Positions 1-18,194 of a stretch of 64,000 nucleotides of DNA are shown piece after piece (position 1 is the stretch's first letter; each line of letters begins with the position of its first letter). The notes beneath the pieces were generated by a model. It saw only the letters and a program-made list of their open reading frames with translations, was not told where the DNA came from and searched no databases. The DNA is from Trebouxia sp. TZW2008 (taxonomy: Eukaryota; Chlorophyta; Trebouxiophyceae; Trebouxiales; Trebouxiaceae), in assembly GCA_002118135.1 (NCBI GenBank), contig BDIU01000173.1:164507-228506 (forward strand), written 5' to 3'. The translations under genes and the position numbers were made by a program.

Positions 1-90
1 CAAATCTAGCACTCTTGCTGGAGAGTGTAGTAGTTATTACTATTATTACAGGCTTGGGGTGACAATGTATCAATGTGATTGCTGCTGCAG

Positions 91-2621
91 GGTTCTTTGA
101 TACGGCCCCTGCCAGGCAAGAAAGCTCTCCTAACAAGTCAGATGGACGCATGTCCTACTCGTCACGCCGCGCTGCGACGTCAGGCGCAACCTCAGGCGCA
201 GGTAACATTGCTGTCACGTTAGTACAACTCACAATGGCCACTCATAATTAGCTGAGATGCACTTCAATTTCCTCAGGCGCCAAAAGCGATTCTGTGTGTT
301 GTCGTCGCTTGACTGCTTCTGACATTTTGATCTGTGAAAAGCTTCTATGTGTGCACAAGACTTCTGGTTAATCCTTTGCATTGCCCAATATGCAGGCTTC
401 TTTCCTCCTAGGCATGACAACAATTCTGGCAAGGAAGACTCAGGTCGCTCTTCATCAGGCGGTAAGTCAGTCACCACAGCAATGTGCCATTGTCCTCTTC
501 AGTGTTCAAATTGTTCTGTGGTGGTTCAGCTTGTGTACATGTGTACAGACTGGGCTCGTCAAAGACAGTCGCTTGCTGAGTGTACATACCTAGCAAGGCC
601 TTTAGGTCCAACTAGCATGCCATTTAACAGGTGATAGGTAGCCGTTTGAACCTATTCCTACCTTGCGTTTGTTTCAAACTTGAGTGCAGGCCTTTTTTCT
701 CAGCCTTGCTTTGGGTCTTCATGGCCATCTTCATGTCTTGTGTCACAGCTGTGTGACAGCTAGAAGCCTCTGAACAGAAAGACATCGTGGCATATCTGTT
801 GCTGCACTAGCCTTGCACATCCTGCTTACCCAGGCCGCACCCCTCAAGGTGATTGCTCTTTTGAGAGACTTGCACACTGACCATTGAGGCGCTGTGCGTT
901 CTGAGCTAGACTCGATGTTGACATTGTCGAGGGTTGCAAGCAAGGCTGTGCTGCAGGTTTCTTTGGCAGTGCCCCTCCTAGGCCAAACAGCCCTCCTCCC
1001 AGGCAGGAGAGCCCCAGGTCTTATTCAGCTGGCCGCCCTGCCTCACCAGGTCAGTTGGCCATCATTCAGTCACTAGCCTTGCTCCCACCTACTGTCAAAA
1101 CTTAGCTGTTGTCATTGTGGTACGAACACCAAAGACGGTTTATTTAAGTAAATATTCTCCCGTGGCCACCATTTTGGATTTTTGAACGGACGTTGGGTAT
1201 GAACAATGGAATATGATAAATTAGGTACTCGTTTACTGCCTCAGCATGAAGCTGGCTGCCATATCTCACAAGGTGATGCTGAATGCATCATTATTATGTA
1301 CGGTGTCCTGTCTTTGTCAAATTGTACTGTTCAACTGCTGTTCACTGAGCATCAATGCATCAACCTGTTGTTTGCAACAGTGTCGTCCCGCCCTTATTGA
1401 CAAACTTATGCCCTGCCTAATCAAATGCTCTTTCATGTACAGTAAAGTCTTGTTGTAAGGACGCTCAATGTAAGGACAATCTCGATGTAAGGACCCCGCC
1501 CTTGGTGACCAATCATTGCGTTCTGACTGCAGTGACCCCTCTGAGTAAGGACATTTTGGTGTAAGGACAAATTTGGTGGTGACCAAGGCAGTCGTTACAA
1601 AGAGAGTTTATTGTAGCATTGATGCGCTCTGCCCAGTACTCTTATCATTCTGACGCTGACTGACCTCATGTGCTCGCTTGCACAGCACAACTGAATCAAG
1701 CCTGACATCCTGCATGCTGCATCTGTTCTGCTACTTCTGGCAACCACAGATGTCAGTCATGGTTGCAGGCTTCTTTCCAAGTGCTCCTCAGAGGCAAGAG
1801 AGCAACAGCGGCAAGCAGGACAGCCCCAGGTCTTACTCATCTGGCGGGTCTGCATCATCAGGTGATTGATTCAATCCATTTCTGGATCAAGATGGCAGAT
1901 CATCCTGCCAGACCATCTCTCATCTCTCACTGCATATCATGGCCTTTCACATTTGGAATAACACGCATGTATGAGACACAAAGGTCGCACGGACATGAGA
2001 GAGTCTGCAGCACCATTCACACCTGAGCTGATGCATATGCTGCACACTTCCACACGTATTATAGTCATCAAAGTCGACTCTGCTGACAAGCTTGTGTGTC
2101 GGCTGTGCATCTTTGCTGGGCTGCCTCTGCTCACAAAAACTCCCATTATGACGCCTCATGGCCTGGGGTTTTCTCCCTTTTCAGCTGTGACAAAGGCATT
2201 GCCCGTGCAGGCTTTTTTGCCAATGCCAGCGCCCGACACACAAGTCAGCCTGCTGACCTGACAGATTCTGACATTGAAATGCGTGAGAGGCTTCGCTCCA
2301 TGACTCCTGAAGAACTTGAGTCATTGAAGGCAAGTCTTTTGGACTGCATGTGCATTCCAGCAGTAACTGCAGATATTGCAGCAGCAAACAAGCGTCTTCT
2401 TCTGAACATTCTCATGCAGAGTTTGAGCATATCATTCATGATGAATCCTGGCAGTTGGTTCTTGTATGAATGGCTGCTGTATCTCTGTTGCCTATAACAC
2501 ATGATATTGCTTTGTTCAGGTGAGTGATCTGAAAGAGATTTGCAGACAGGAGCAGCTAGCAGGCTTTTCCAAACTCAACAAGAGCGAACTGATCAGCTTG
2601 TTGCAAGATCAGTACAGATGA
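91..2621 (+). CDS. SAP-like protein with repeated Ser/Pro/Arg exons (5' end outside window)
   Basis: Exons read as 91-201, 396-461, 957-1049, 1769-1861, 2211-2329 and 2520-2621 (TGA). The first five begin with the same Gly-Phe-Phe motif after the acceptor, followed by variants of S-A-P-x-R-Q-E-S and S-P-R-S-Y-S. All internal introns before 2329 are phase 1, so the repeat exons are symmetric and can be added or skipped without a frame change. Intron 2330-2519 has a GC donor (AAG|GCAAGT). The last two exons encode an acidic-helical piece (MTPEELESLK) then DLKEICRQE, GFSKLNKSELI, which fits a SAP or Rho-N helix-extended-helix nucleic-acid-binding module. Role is inferred: a chromatin- or RNA-associated protein with a low-complexity Ser/Arg region. 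The start codon is not in the window. Confidence 0.62.
1440..1613 (+). mobile_element. 174-bp pogo/Tigger-type MITE, copy 1
   Basis: The element begins CAGTAAA and ends TTTATTG, with imperfect terminal inverted repeats of about 27 bp and TA on each side (1438-1439, 1614-1615), as expected for Tc1/mariner-pogo insertions. The inside carries several GTAAGGAC motifs. No transposase is encoded. It lies in an intron of the SAP-like gene. A second copy of identical length is at 49794-49967 on the other strand. Confidence 0.75.
2141..2168 (+). repeat. Degenerate copy of the GCCTAAnGGC near-palindrome
   Basis: Reads CCATTATGACGCCTCATGG, a weaker relative of the elements at 3541-3573, 12971-13000 and 20531-20558. 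Unlike those three it lies in an intron, just before exon 2211 of the SAP-like gene. Confidence 0.35.
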
Positions 2622-3590
2622 CACTTTCATTTGCTGGAGCAGTTGCATGCTTACAAATTGTTTCTTATAAGTCAGATGCACCTTCAGATGCACTCCTGTC
2701 CATCTGTGATGCTTATTCAGAAGCGCACAGAGCACGAGAAGCATTTTCTTTGTCTGCATCTCTCGCGCTTCACTGCAGTCTGCCTAGTGGGCAAGGTGTT
2801 ACTTACAATATGACAATGGCTGAGAAAGTCTTTGTACTGTACATTTGCATCATCTGAGAGCATGTCAATGGACGTGATTGCAGCCTGCTATGGAACGACT
2901 GTTGCACACCTTTATTGCACATGTGCATACACAAGTTGGATTGACATGAGACATGCTTGAGCGTGCGACAAGTGTAATGCAACCGTGTTCATTGCTCATT
3001 GGCTACGGCCTCCAATTCGCATACCATGCAAATGGAGTGAAAGCTGACGTCATGTCGCAAGTACGAATGATGTGCATTCCGCGTTTGCTGCCACTTGTTG
3101 CTCAAATGCGCTCTGATCCTCGACGAATTACTCAACATGCACACGTCATGACTACTGAGCTGGGGTGCTGGCAGGTAAACTCTTAACAAGTCTTGTCAAG
3201 TCTGAGCAACGTATGCATGATCAGATTCACTCGGCCGCAGGCTGTTGACTGACCTCACACTTTGCTTACATGCTGTACTTCATGCTGCTCACGCTATTTT
3301 GCAGTCATGCTTGTGCAATGGTCGTGACTCTACACATTATCCGTTTTAACACAGCTACATCTTGGTGATTGTAATCTTTGAACACTACAAATTACAGCTC
3401 AATCCCTGCAGCCATACAATGCATGCATACACTAAATAAGCAACGTCCAGCAGGATCTTAAACGCTTCATCCATTACAGAATCTTTTATTTGCTCCCATG
3501 CTACTTGATCTTGATTTTGGGCTGCCAGTTGAAACATAGGCTCCTCTTATGACGCCTAACGGCGTAGACTTTTCTATTTCTTTTGCCTCC
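2622..3590. other. Intergenic, between convergent genes
   Basis: This stretch separates the 3' ends of the SAP-like gene and the cysteine synthase fusion. Apart from the palindrome near 3541 I see no coding exon with matching splice phases and no strong repeat. Confidence 0.5.
3541..3573 (-). repeat. Near-palindromic 3'-flank element, copy A
   Basis: Contains ACGCC-TAAC-GGCGT, a perfect 5-bp stem with a 4-base loop, inside a longer shared motif ending GGCGTAGACT. It starts 18 bp past the stop codon of the cysteine synthase fusion. Similar motifs follow the stops of two other genes. Confidence 0.5.
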
Positions 3591-9907
<6,317 letters not shown>

Positions 9908-10441
9908 ACACTCATTGGCCTCTGGGCGAACGATCGCGAATGCTACTCATTGCACGTGCGTTGTATCATAGGTGCACCGCAGATCATGGACGTTTCATCT
10001 TCTTTCTTGTCAGGCACTTTTGCTTTTGCTTTGCTTGCGAAGTTTGCGTCCTGCTTCAAGGAGTTATAACATTTTCAGCGAGAGACTGAAGGCCTTTCCG
10101 GTATCGCGAAAGCGAACGACCAGGCATGTGCGAAAGCTTCCTGTCCTCATCTGCCTATTTGAACTGTTAAATCGCCTGACCGATAAAATCATAAATAGCG
10201 TAGCGGTTGCCAAAACAAGCTAAATGGCCTGAGGCCTCACTCACAGAGGGCCACATCATAATCAAGCTGATTTCCACATTGTAGGGTCTTCATGAATGTG
10301 CTATATGTGGCATATATGGATTAAGATGATGCAACGAACATTGTTTGAACTCTTTGAGATCAGATCTCGCACAGGTGGAACAGCACAGCTCAAGCAGTCG
10401 ATGAAGACAAGGAACGGCTCAAACAATCGAATCAACAATGA
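9908..10441. other. Intergenic, upstream of the cysteine synthase fusion
   Basis: Expected to hold the promoter of the minus-strand fusion gene and the 3' flank of the next minus-strand gene. I see no clear TATA box, repeat or coding exon. Confidence 0.45.
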
Positions 10442-11922
10442 CTAGGTGAACTTCTTGAGGAATGCGCGTTGCTCTTCTGCCTCAGGAAGCAGCTTGGCAG
10501 CTAGGCTAGTTGTCTGCTTTGGAAACTCGCTACGCTTTGAGATGGCCTCAAGAGCTGCAACTGAGTCATTGGAGTTGTTGAAGATCACTGCCACAATGGC
10601 CTTATCGCCAGCCAGGCTGCCAAGCTTGACTTTGTTTGCATTTGCAGAGGTAGAGATAGTTGTCTCCTTCTCGGGGGGAGCATCAGACAAAGCTGCACAG
10701 CACAGAATAACTTGAGACAGAATCCTTGAAAGGCATTTTATTGCTTTTGTATGCACTTAGCTGGGTCATGAAAGCTCACTAGAACACATGCGCACAAACA
10801 CTTGCAGAGCGCAAATCTGACAGCACCCCCCTGCCCCCCAAAAGGCTGTATGTTTCAGCATCGGTGGGTTTTATTGTCTCCGTCTTTAGAGGAGTGTTGG
10901 ACAAAGCTGGGCAGCACAAAATGACTCCTGACAGTGTTGTTTGAAGGCATGTGATTGCCTTCCGCGCACAAAAACTTTGTACGCCATTAGGCACCATGAT
11001 GGGAGGCTCTATCAGTAGAGGTAGCCCAAGATTGCATGCAGCTAGCTAGGTTATGAACTTTTACTGAAACGCATGAGCACAGGCATTGCCAGATGCAAAT
11101 TTGGATAACAAGAGAAAAACTTGTCTGTCCACAAATCTTTCAGGAATGCATAGGTGCTCATCCACTTTACCAAGGTGCAACGAAGATGAGCACGTCAAAA
11201 GGGAAAAATCTGCAGTGACTGGGACATTATTTCATGTCAGCGCATGCCCATTGCCGTTGGCATTCATCATGCAATGTATTGGTATGCAGTGCATTGATAT
11301 GCGACACATGATTGGCTGAGGTAGCCAAGCATTAGGAATCAGGTTCACCTCTCCACTGGTCAATTTGGCTATCAGCCTGGCTGGCAAACTTCTTCAGACC
11401 TTGCTTCAGGTCTGCATCGCTGACCTTCTCTGCAGCCTGACCGTAAGCAGCGTGGCAGTCGTGGGCCAGCTGCAGCAAGCCTAAGACGGCCTCCTCGTTG
11501 GTCTTCGACTTGGGAATCTGTGTCAAGACTGGCACTGCAAAAGCCACACATGTCTTTTGCTCGCATCTGGAACGAGACCGCTGCAAAGTCAACGAAGGAA
11601 GCAATCTGCCAATGCATGCATACCCTCTGGCGCAGGCTATCGACGCTACTTTATACGGAGTCTTGCGGATGCAGCGACGGCGCAGCTTACCTGAGACCAT
11701 GGCAATCAGGCGCGAAGGTGCTGTGCTGCGCTTGCGCGACCAGCCGGTTAACAACGCAGGTCTTGATGGGATGTTGTGGGACTTGAATGGGGTGGGCAGG
11801 GCTCTTGTTACCGAGCGACTGGCGGAGCTAAGGCGTGTTTGGGAAAGCGACGCGGAGAGTGCGGATGCCATTGCGGATCTGCTTGTCAGTAGGACGGATA
11901 CCGTGGGACATGCAATGATCAT
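10442..11922 (-). CDS. Small protein with plastid-type leader, unrecognised
   Basis: Three exons: 11691-11922, 11349-11534 and 10442-10692 (TAG), phases 1 and 1, giving 222 aa. The first ~75 residues are rich in Ser, Arg, Ala and Thr and poor in acid residues (LSASLSQTRLSSASRSVTRA), typical of an algal chloroplast transit peptide; an upstream ATG at 11946 is also possible. The middle (NEEAVLGLLQLAHDCHAAYG and QGLKKFASQADSQIDQW) looks helical. The last part contains GDKAIVAVIFNN and EAEEQRAFLKKF. If the second intron is kept, exon 2 runs to its own stop at 11332. I do not recognise the family. Confidence 0.62.
10853..10917 (-). repeat. Degenerate echo of exon 10442-10692
   Basis: A diverged copy of the acceptor and first ~55 bp of the last exon (AGCTTTGTCCAACACTCC against AGCTTTGTCTGATGCTCC), in the same phase, within the intron upstream of that exon. 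Confidence 0.6.
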
Positions 11923-13023
11923 ATGAGGTGGTACGTGGGGCACCAATGCACGTGTGTGTCATGTGGCCGCTTTACAACTGAAACGCAAGGAAGCAAATGC
12001 TATCTAATGTAGCGTCCCTTTTGCACACTAGCAAGCACAGCCTGGTAGGGAGATACGTACGCGTTAGGAATTGCTTGTTTCCTAGAAACATCCTGTGGGT
12101 CAGAGGCATGAGACTTTGGCGTGCAGTCTGATTTTGTTGACACTGCAGCGCAATGTCTGCAGTATGGACAGCCGTTATGATATGATATTCTGCGTCATTG
12201 GTGCATCTTGCTAGAGCGATGTCTGACTGTGGCTTCAGAAGAGGACTCAGCAGCATTGTACTGCATCAGGTATTTGAGTATGCCTGTGTTCCTATGCATG
12301 CTATAGCAGGTATATCATGTATCTGTTCTAAAAGCTCAAATCAATCCCTACCAGGCTCATGACATGACATGATCATGACCAAAACTCGGGGGGGTCAAAT
12401 GGTTGTTGCGCGACGAAGCATTAGATAACCGCGCAAGTCGATATCAGTCAGCACAACATAAGTTTGCAATTACAGTAGTTGTTGGAGGATGTAGTCAAAT
12501 CTGACTCTGCCAGCTGTGAGCAATGTCTTAAGTAATCAAAGGTATTACAAAGCTCACAATCTGACCAGAAGTCAGTCTGATAGCAACCCCTAGCCAAGAT
12601 AGTCACTATGACAACTAATTTACTGATGTGCTGATGCTGTGGGGCATAAACAGCTTAGCTCTTTGCAGCAGAACTCTCTCTCCCCTACAATCTCACTTTG
12701 TCTGCTTCAAGCTTCATTCTGACACTTTAGTATTCCATTGGCGGAGCTCGGTTTCTTCCGTCCTTGTAAACAGTAAACACATTCACTGGTGACTTCGCCC
12801 TGCACTCTACTGTTTACATGCTTGCATTCACGCTTGCATACGTCCCTGCTCGGAGACGCCAGTGGGCGTCACAGGTGGTTGTTATGCTGTTAACAAGTAA
12901 TACAAATGTCTAGCTAGCGTATACACAGCCCTGTTCTCAATGATCCTGAGCTGCTGCCACTGCAAAACGCCCCCATTACGATGCCAAACAGCGCAGACTT
13001 TCCCCTTTTGCATTGCTTTGTAT
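11923..13023. other. Intergenic, no gene seen
   Basis: Lies between two minus-strand genes. No exon with matching phase and no strong repeat was found apart from the palindromic element at 12971-13000. Confidence 0.45.
12971..13000 (-). repeat. Near-palindromic 3'-flank element, copy B
   Basis: Reads ATTACGATGCCAAACAGCGC then AGACTTT, a relative of the elements at 3541-3573 and 20531-20558. It begins 24 bp beyond the stop of the dioxygenase gene. Confidence 0.45.
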
Positions 13024-16000
13024 TCACTGAAAAGGGTTAAGGGGAACGTAAGGGGTTTCATTTGGGCAGTAAATGCCGCCCCTGTTGCCAATTTCCACCG
13101 TGTGATATCTGTCAGCAAACTGGTGAGGCAGGGGCCAGCCCTCTTCAGGTGTGACCCACATGCGCAGCAGGTGCCTCTTGCGCTCTTCCTCCTACAGTGA
13201 CAAGAGCAACAAGGATGATATAAACATTAGTGGTGACACCAAATGCACTCATCATCATACCAACAACAAAAACCGAGCTGGACTGTAAGATATCTGTCAG
13301 CAGAATGATGAGGTGAACTTCTGAGCGGCAGTACACGATGAATTGATTGTGCAGCAGCTGAATGTCTTCTGCCCGCATGATACTGTGCGTTAAGCCCACT
13401 CGTGAGGGCAAGAAGCGTGATCAGTGCAAGAGCAAGCATGACGCCAGGAAGAGGACAGGATATTCACCTCGTAGTCGGTGAATCCAGAGCGGCAGTGCAC
13501 GATGGAGTGATTGTGCAGCAGCTGAATGTCCCCTGGCTGCAGTTTCATGTCCATTCGTAGCTCCTCTAACCCTGCCAGCCTGTTGAACTCAGCAAAGGCA
13601 GCTAGCTGAGTCTGAGTCAAGCGAGGCACCTCCTCATGCCTCTGACACAGCTGGTAGTAGTTGTCAGCGTAAAAACAGCACAGGTGACCCTGCATAGCAC
13701 ATATAGCTTGCTTCAGTGCATTTGTCTGTTGTAAGCATGAGTGCATTGCTCAGCAAAGACAGCTTGTCCAATATCCTGTTGAAATTGGCAAAGGCAGCTA
13801 GCTGAGTCTGAGTCAGGTGAGGCACCTCCTCATGCCTCAGACACAGCTGGTGGTGGCTGATAGTTGTCAGCATAGAAAGAGCATAGGTGACTCTGCATAG
13901 CACGTGTAGCTTGCTTCCGTGCATCTGTCTGTTGTGAGCATGAGTGCATTGCTCAGCAAAGACTGCTTGTCTGACCCTGATAGCCTGTTGAACTCAGCAA
14001 AGGCAGCTAGCGAGGCACCTCCTTGTGCCTGTGACACCGCTGGTAGTAGTTGTCAGCATAGAAACAGCACAATGACCCTGCATAGCACAGATAGCTTGCT
14101 TCACTGCATCTGTCTGTTGTGAGCCTGAGTGCATTGCTCAGCAAAGACAGCTTGTCTGACCCCAATAGCCTGTTGAACTTGGCAAAGGCAGCTAGCTGAG
14201 TCTGAGTCAGGCAAGGCACCTCCTCATGCCTCTGACACAGCTCGTAGTCATCTGCATAACATGATCAACTTGCATCAGTACATCTGTCATTTGTGAGTAT
14301 GGGTGTGTTGCTCAGCGAACACAGCTCCTGCCAATCTGTTGAGCTCAGTAAAGGCAGCCAACTAAGTTTGAGTCAAGCAAAACACCTCCTCATTCCTTGG
14401 ACACAGCTGGTAGTGGTTGTCAGCGTAGAAACAGCACAGGTGACCCTGCATTGCATCATTTTACCTCTATGTCTGACAGAATAGTAGACTGTCTAGACAG
14501 GAACAAGATCTGTCCCAAGCTGATGCAAGTTCTTGGCATATACACAGCAAAGATGACCCTACATTCCATGCATGAGGCTGTTGACTCAACTACTCATACA
14601 AGCGCAACACCTGATTCTACAGAACTGGCTGGAGACAGTTGATTGCTTCTGTACGTACCTAGATGGGCATGCTGAGCCTGCCTAGCCCACGTTTACAATG
14701 AATGAAATGAATGAATGATTCTCTAGCCTTTGCGCAGGACAACCCTGTCAAAGCCTGGATCCAAAAGTCAGCCTGCAAAAGTATGTGCAGCCTTGCAGCA
14801 TGCTTGGCACATGCGCATATTCATTCATTCATTCATTCATTCATTCATTCATTCATTCATTCATTCATTCATTCATTCACTCATTCATTGTAAACGTGGG
14901 CTAGGCAGGCTCAGCCAGCCCATCTGAGTACGTACAGAAGCAATCAACTGTCTCCAGCCAGTTCGACTATGTGCTAACCTAAACCATTTGTATTGGGCAT
15001 GGAGGGCGGAGAGGTCCTTGCACACAGTTGAGTGTTAAGTATCTCTGGGTTTACGTGTTACACATGCGCATACCTTTTGAGTCTATCCACGAAGGCAAGT
15101 GAATCTGTCTGTCTGGCTGCCTGATAAACTGAAGAACATGCAAACACATTGCAAAAAGCCAGCATTACCATGTCACAATTGAAGACTGATAATCACACAG
15201 CAATTTGTTTGCTGCATGCACACATACTGACATGCTTCTCAAGTAGCATGACTGTACACACAATGACTTTTTGAAGGCGCAGAATTCCAGTAGTACTGTA
15301 CCTTAGAGCAGTTGAAGACTGGCAGCACAAAGTAGTCACATGATTGATGTCAAAGAAAGGATTGAAACGCAGGTTGAAAAGGCAGTACCTTGTAGCGATT
15401 GAAGACTGGCAGCACAAAGTAGGCCTTCTTGCCAGCCGGGATCTCATTCTTGCGGTCTAGGTAGCAATCCTCTGATAGCACCTGCGTACACTTGCATGTC
15501 TCAGATACTGTTCAATAATGATGTTACAGTGCAGGGCACGTACTGGCGGTCACCTTGCCATATGAGTGCACAAGCGGGTTGACAGTCCTCACGTAAGATT
15601 TCGACATTTGCAGATGCTTCCTGAAATGCACACATGAGCAAAGATCACACTTCACAAGAAGTTGTCTGCAGGCATGAGGGCTGCAGACACTTGTGCAGCT
15701 AGGAAGCTTAACGCCCAAACCCTGACTTTGCTTGTTACAGCAAACTTGCCAGATGTTTGAAGTATGCAATGTGAGCCAACACAAGCAAATATCATGACAT
15801 AGTCAAGCAGGGCCGCCCAGCTGCAGGTAGATATTTGCGAGCTCAGAAAATGACATGCAGGCAAAAGTTGATGATGTTTAAACGGGCATGTCTGGTGCAT
15901 TAAGACAGAGCATTTGGAGAAGCCTTGTTTCTATCAGAATTGGCATCATGTATAAATTGACGTACCTTGACATAGTCTGGGTGACTCTCCAGCATGCGGT

Positions 16001-16418
16001 TGTAGATGGCTCCAGAGCTTGACCAGCTGGTAAGACCGCCCTCCTTTGCTGTGTGTAAGCACAGCAAACCTGCAGCAAAGCGCCCAATGCTATTGCAAAA
16101 GCCAATGGTTCTGCTCTTTGTGTCAACTGTGGCGACTCTGGTCAGTTGATTCTGCAGCTTGGCGTCTGCACGCCATGTCAGTCATGCATGCATGTGCTAC
16201 ACAACATGTGCATGGCTCAGATGTCATGGACATTGCAACCTGCAGTGCTGCTCAGAGATCACAACAACACATCTGACAGGAATTGTCAGTCATGTGGCTG
16301 AGGGACATAGGCAATGCTGATTGCACTGCTTCAGAGGCTGCTGATTTATAATCACAATAACAATAACAATAATAACAATAAAAATAATAGTAATAATGAT
16401 GATGATGATAATAATAAC

Positions 16419-16449
<31 letters not shown>

Positions 16450-17744
16450 CTAATAATAATAATAGCATGTTCCAGCATATACTGCTAGGTATCTGTGGCT
16501 TGAGAGGCTGCTGGTTTGGTTGCTGCAAATGCGTGATGACGACCCAGACTAGAGATGTTACCTGGGAAGCATCCCTTGACCTGCCCGCTGCAACTGACGG
16601 ACAGACGGTGCAGCAAGGCAGCACAAACAATTCAGCTGATGCGCCATACAAAACAAGTACGTGCAGTTGATGCGTTGCTGGGACCAGAAGACGCAACAGC
16701 ACTGGGGAGCATGTCAAAGCAGGGTGACAAATGCTTACCAACAACATCTGCATCGTCCACATGCCATGGCTCAGCAGCATTAGTGGAGTACACTCTGTTG
16801 ACTGGATTCTTTAAGCCATCTCCCTTGTAGATGTCCTACAGCACACACCAGCAATCATGGAAGTCTTCAGCTGGGTATGGACCTCCTTTGTCTTGTAGGG
16901 ATGTACAAGCATTCCTTGTAGATGCTTGGCCATATACAAGACTGTCAAGCATCTTGTAGGCGCCATACAGCACAGAGTAGCGTCATCACAATACATGCAG
17001 CAACATGCAGTGTGGCAAGCGAGCATCTTGTACACTCGCAGGCAACCACAGAAGCAAAGTTAGCTGAGCAGATTATAAGGGCGTTTGGCAGACCGGCAAC
17101 GTTCAGTCACTGACTGCTCTGTGGGCCCATTGCAACTACGCAGAGGACAGCTTAAGGAGCAAGCATCGTGTAGACAAAGCTTGACGCTGTACAGACAGCT
17201 GAGTCATGAGCAGTTCCAACCAGCGCTGCACATGCAGGCATGAAGGCAGCATCTGCATTGAAAGTGGCCAGATACCTTACCCTGACGTGACCAATTAAGT
17301 GAGCTTTCTTGTTTTGTGGGACAATCTTGCCCCAGTATGTCCCAAGGCCCCAGTAGACGATAGTGCTCTCGGCCGCCGTGTATCGATGCACCGGCACTCC
17401 TTTGATGATTTGAAAGCCGCGACCGTCCACAACCTCCTTGCTGAATTTCTTCAACTTGGGTCCAAGCGTTGGCAACTTGAAGTCATCTTGTGTGACGTCC
17501 TACACCAGGCTCAAGCTTGGCAAGCTGCAAGACATACGCAAGCAAGTTGATGAAGAGGCATGGCCCATCACTTCGGTCTTACCGTCAAAGCGAGACCCTG
17601 TTGCTGCACATGCTGCAGAGCGGCAGCAATCTCGGCTAGGTCGGTCGGCGATAGGACGTAGCACCACTCGTTGCTTTTCGCCTTCTGCTGTGTGGCAGTC
17701 CAGACCGAAGGGTGTTGCACTGGCAGCGGTTGCTGCACAGTCAT
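13024..17744 (-). CDS. TauD/TfdA-type Fe(II)/2-oxoglutarate dioxygenase
   Basis: Seven exons: 17583-17744, 17281-17499, 16739-16835, 15966-16069, 15389-15481, 13468-13689, 13024-13191 (TGA). Phases agree throughout, giving 354 aa from ATG at 17744. The Fe-binding HxD is in EPWHVDDADVVGLLC (exon 16739-16835 into the next); the distal region is PGDIQLLHNHSIVHCRS, followed by the Arg-containing RHLLRMWVTPEEGWPLP and the end GNRGGIYCPNETPY. This matches PF02668 family proteins of fungi, algae and bacteria. These enzymes hydroxylate small substrates with O2 and 2-oxoglutarate; the substrate cannot be told from sequence, and taurine is not implied. The gene is divergent from the DUF6817-like gene. 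Several exons have echoes in the introns. Confidence 0.87.
13753..14452 (-). repeat. Four tandem echoes of dioxygenase exon 13468-13689
   Basis: Copies at about 13753-13892, 13957-14079, 14141-14258 and 14311-14452, spaced 180-205 bp, each with the acceptor region (CTGCAT on plus), CAGCATAGAAA and CTCCTCATGCC words. They cover only the 5' half of the exon and several are frameshifted. A short echo of exon 15389-15481 is at about 15295-15340, and acceptor echoes of exon 16739-16835 lie at about 16870-16990. Confidence 0.75.
14622..14964. mobile_element. Fold-back element with ~84-bp terminal inverted repeats
   Basis: 14622-14705 and 14881-14964 are inverted copies of each other with only a few differences (GAACTGGCTGGAGACAGTTG at the left end, its complement at the right end). 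The 175-bp middle contains an (ATTC)n run at 14819-14889. No protein is encoded, and no clear target-site duplication was found. It sits in a dioxygenase intron. Confidence 0.75.
14819..14889. repeat. (ATTC)n microsatellite
   Basis: About 17 units of a 4-bp repeat, forming the inner edge of the right arm of the fold-back element; the left arm has the complementary AATG repeats. Confidence 0.9.
16350..16464. repeat. Imperfect trinucleotide run (AAT/AAC/GAT)
   Basis: Mixed ATA-ACA-ATG triplet repeat in the dioxygenase intron between exons 16739-16835 and 15966-16069. Long reading frames here are repeat translation only. Confidence 0.85.
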
Positions 17745-18194
17745 AGTCGCCCACCGTGCGGATGAGGGCCCGATCAAAGTCCGGGTAGCGAGTCAGAAAC
17801 GGCCGTGCGAGGACAGCTTTTACGTTTTGTGTCCACCTCAGACGTTCTCCACACCTTCTGAAACGTGTCAAGCGCAACGCGTTGTTGCTTGTGCCAGCGA
17901 TCTGTCGGAGTTACGGAAGGACTGCAATTTTGTCCGACATGGAGCTAAATTGTGATCACACTTGCGAGCAAAACTCCGAAACCTGATGACAAAAACTCCG
18001 ACATCACCTCATTCCGGAAAAATTGGCCACCATTCCGCCTCATTTTTCCGGGACACTTACGGAACCCCTTTTGAAGACTGCACTGCATCAGCGACAGAGT
18101 AGTCACGGTTTCCACCCAAAACAACTGCGTGCGTGTAGTCAGACGCGCTCGCTAGCACTGCAAGTTGCTACTGGAGCACCTTGCAAGCATCAAC
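17745..18194. promoter_or_regulatory. Shared upstream region of two divergent genes
   Basis: The dioxygenase (-) and the DUF6817-like gene (+) start 450 bp apart. The centre has four related words: TGTCGGAG (about 17903), CTCCGAAAC, CTCCGACATC and TCCGACATGGAG (17936-18005). A 10-bp inverted repeat, CCGGAAAAAT at 18014-18023 and ATTTTTCCGG at 18042-18051, lies between them and the plus-strand gene. A role in co-regulation is inferred only. Confidence 0.4.

Noticed and set aside
15554..15620. A 67-bp exon-like segment with good splice ends in the dioxygenase gene
   Set aside because: Including it shifts the frame; joining exons 15966-16069 and 15389-15481 directly gives the conserved protein in phase 0.
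16350..16464. Asn- and Ile-rich frames
   Set aside because: They are translations of a trinucleotide repeat, as are the Met, Ser and Ile runs at 41015-41077.
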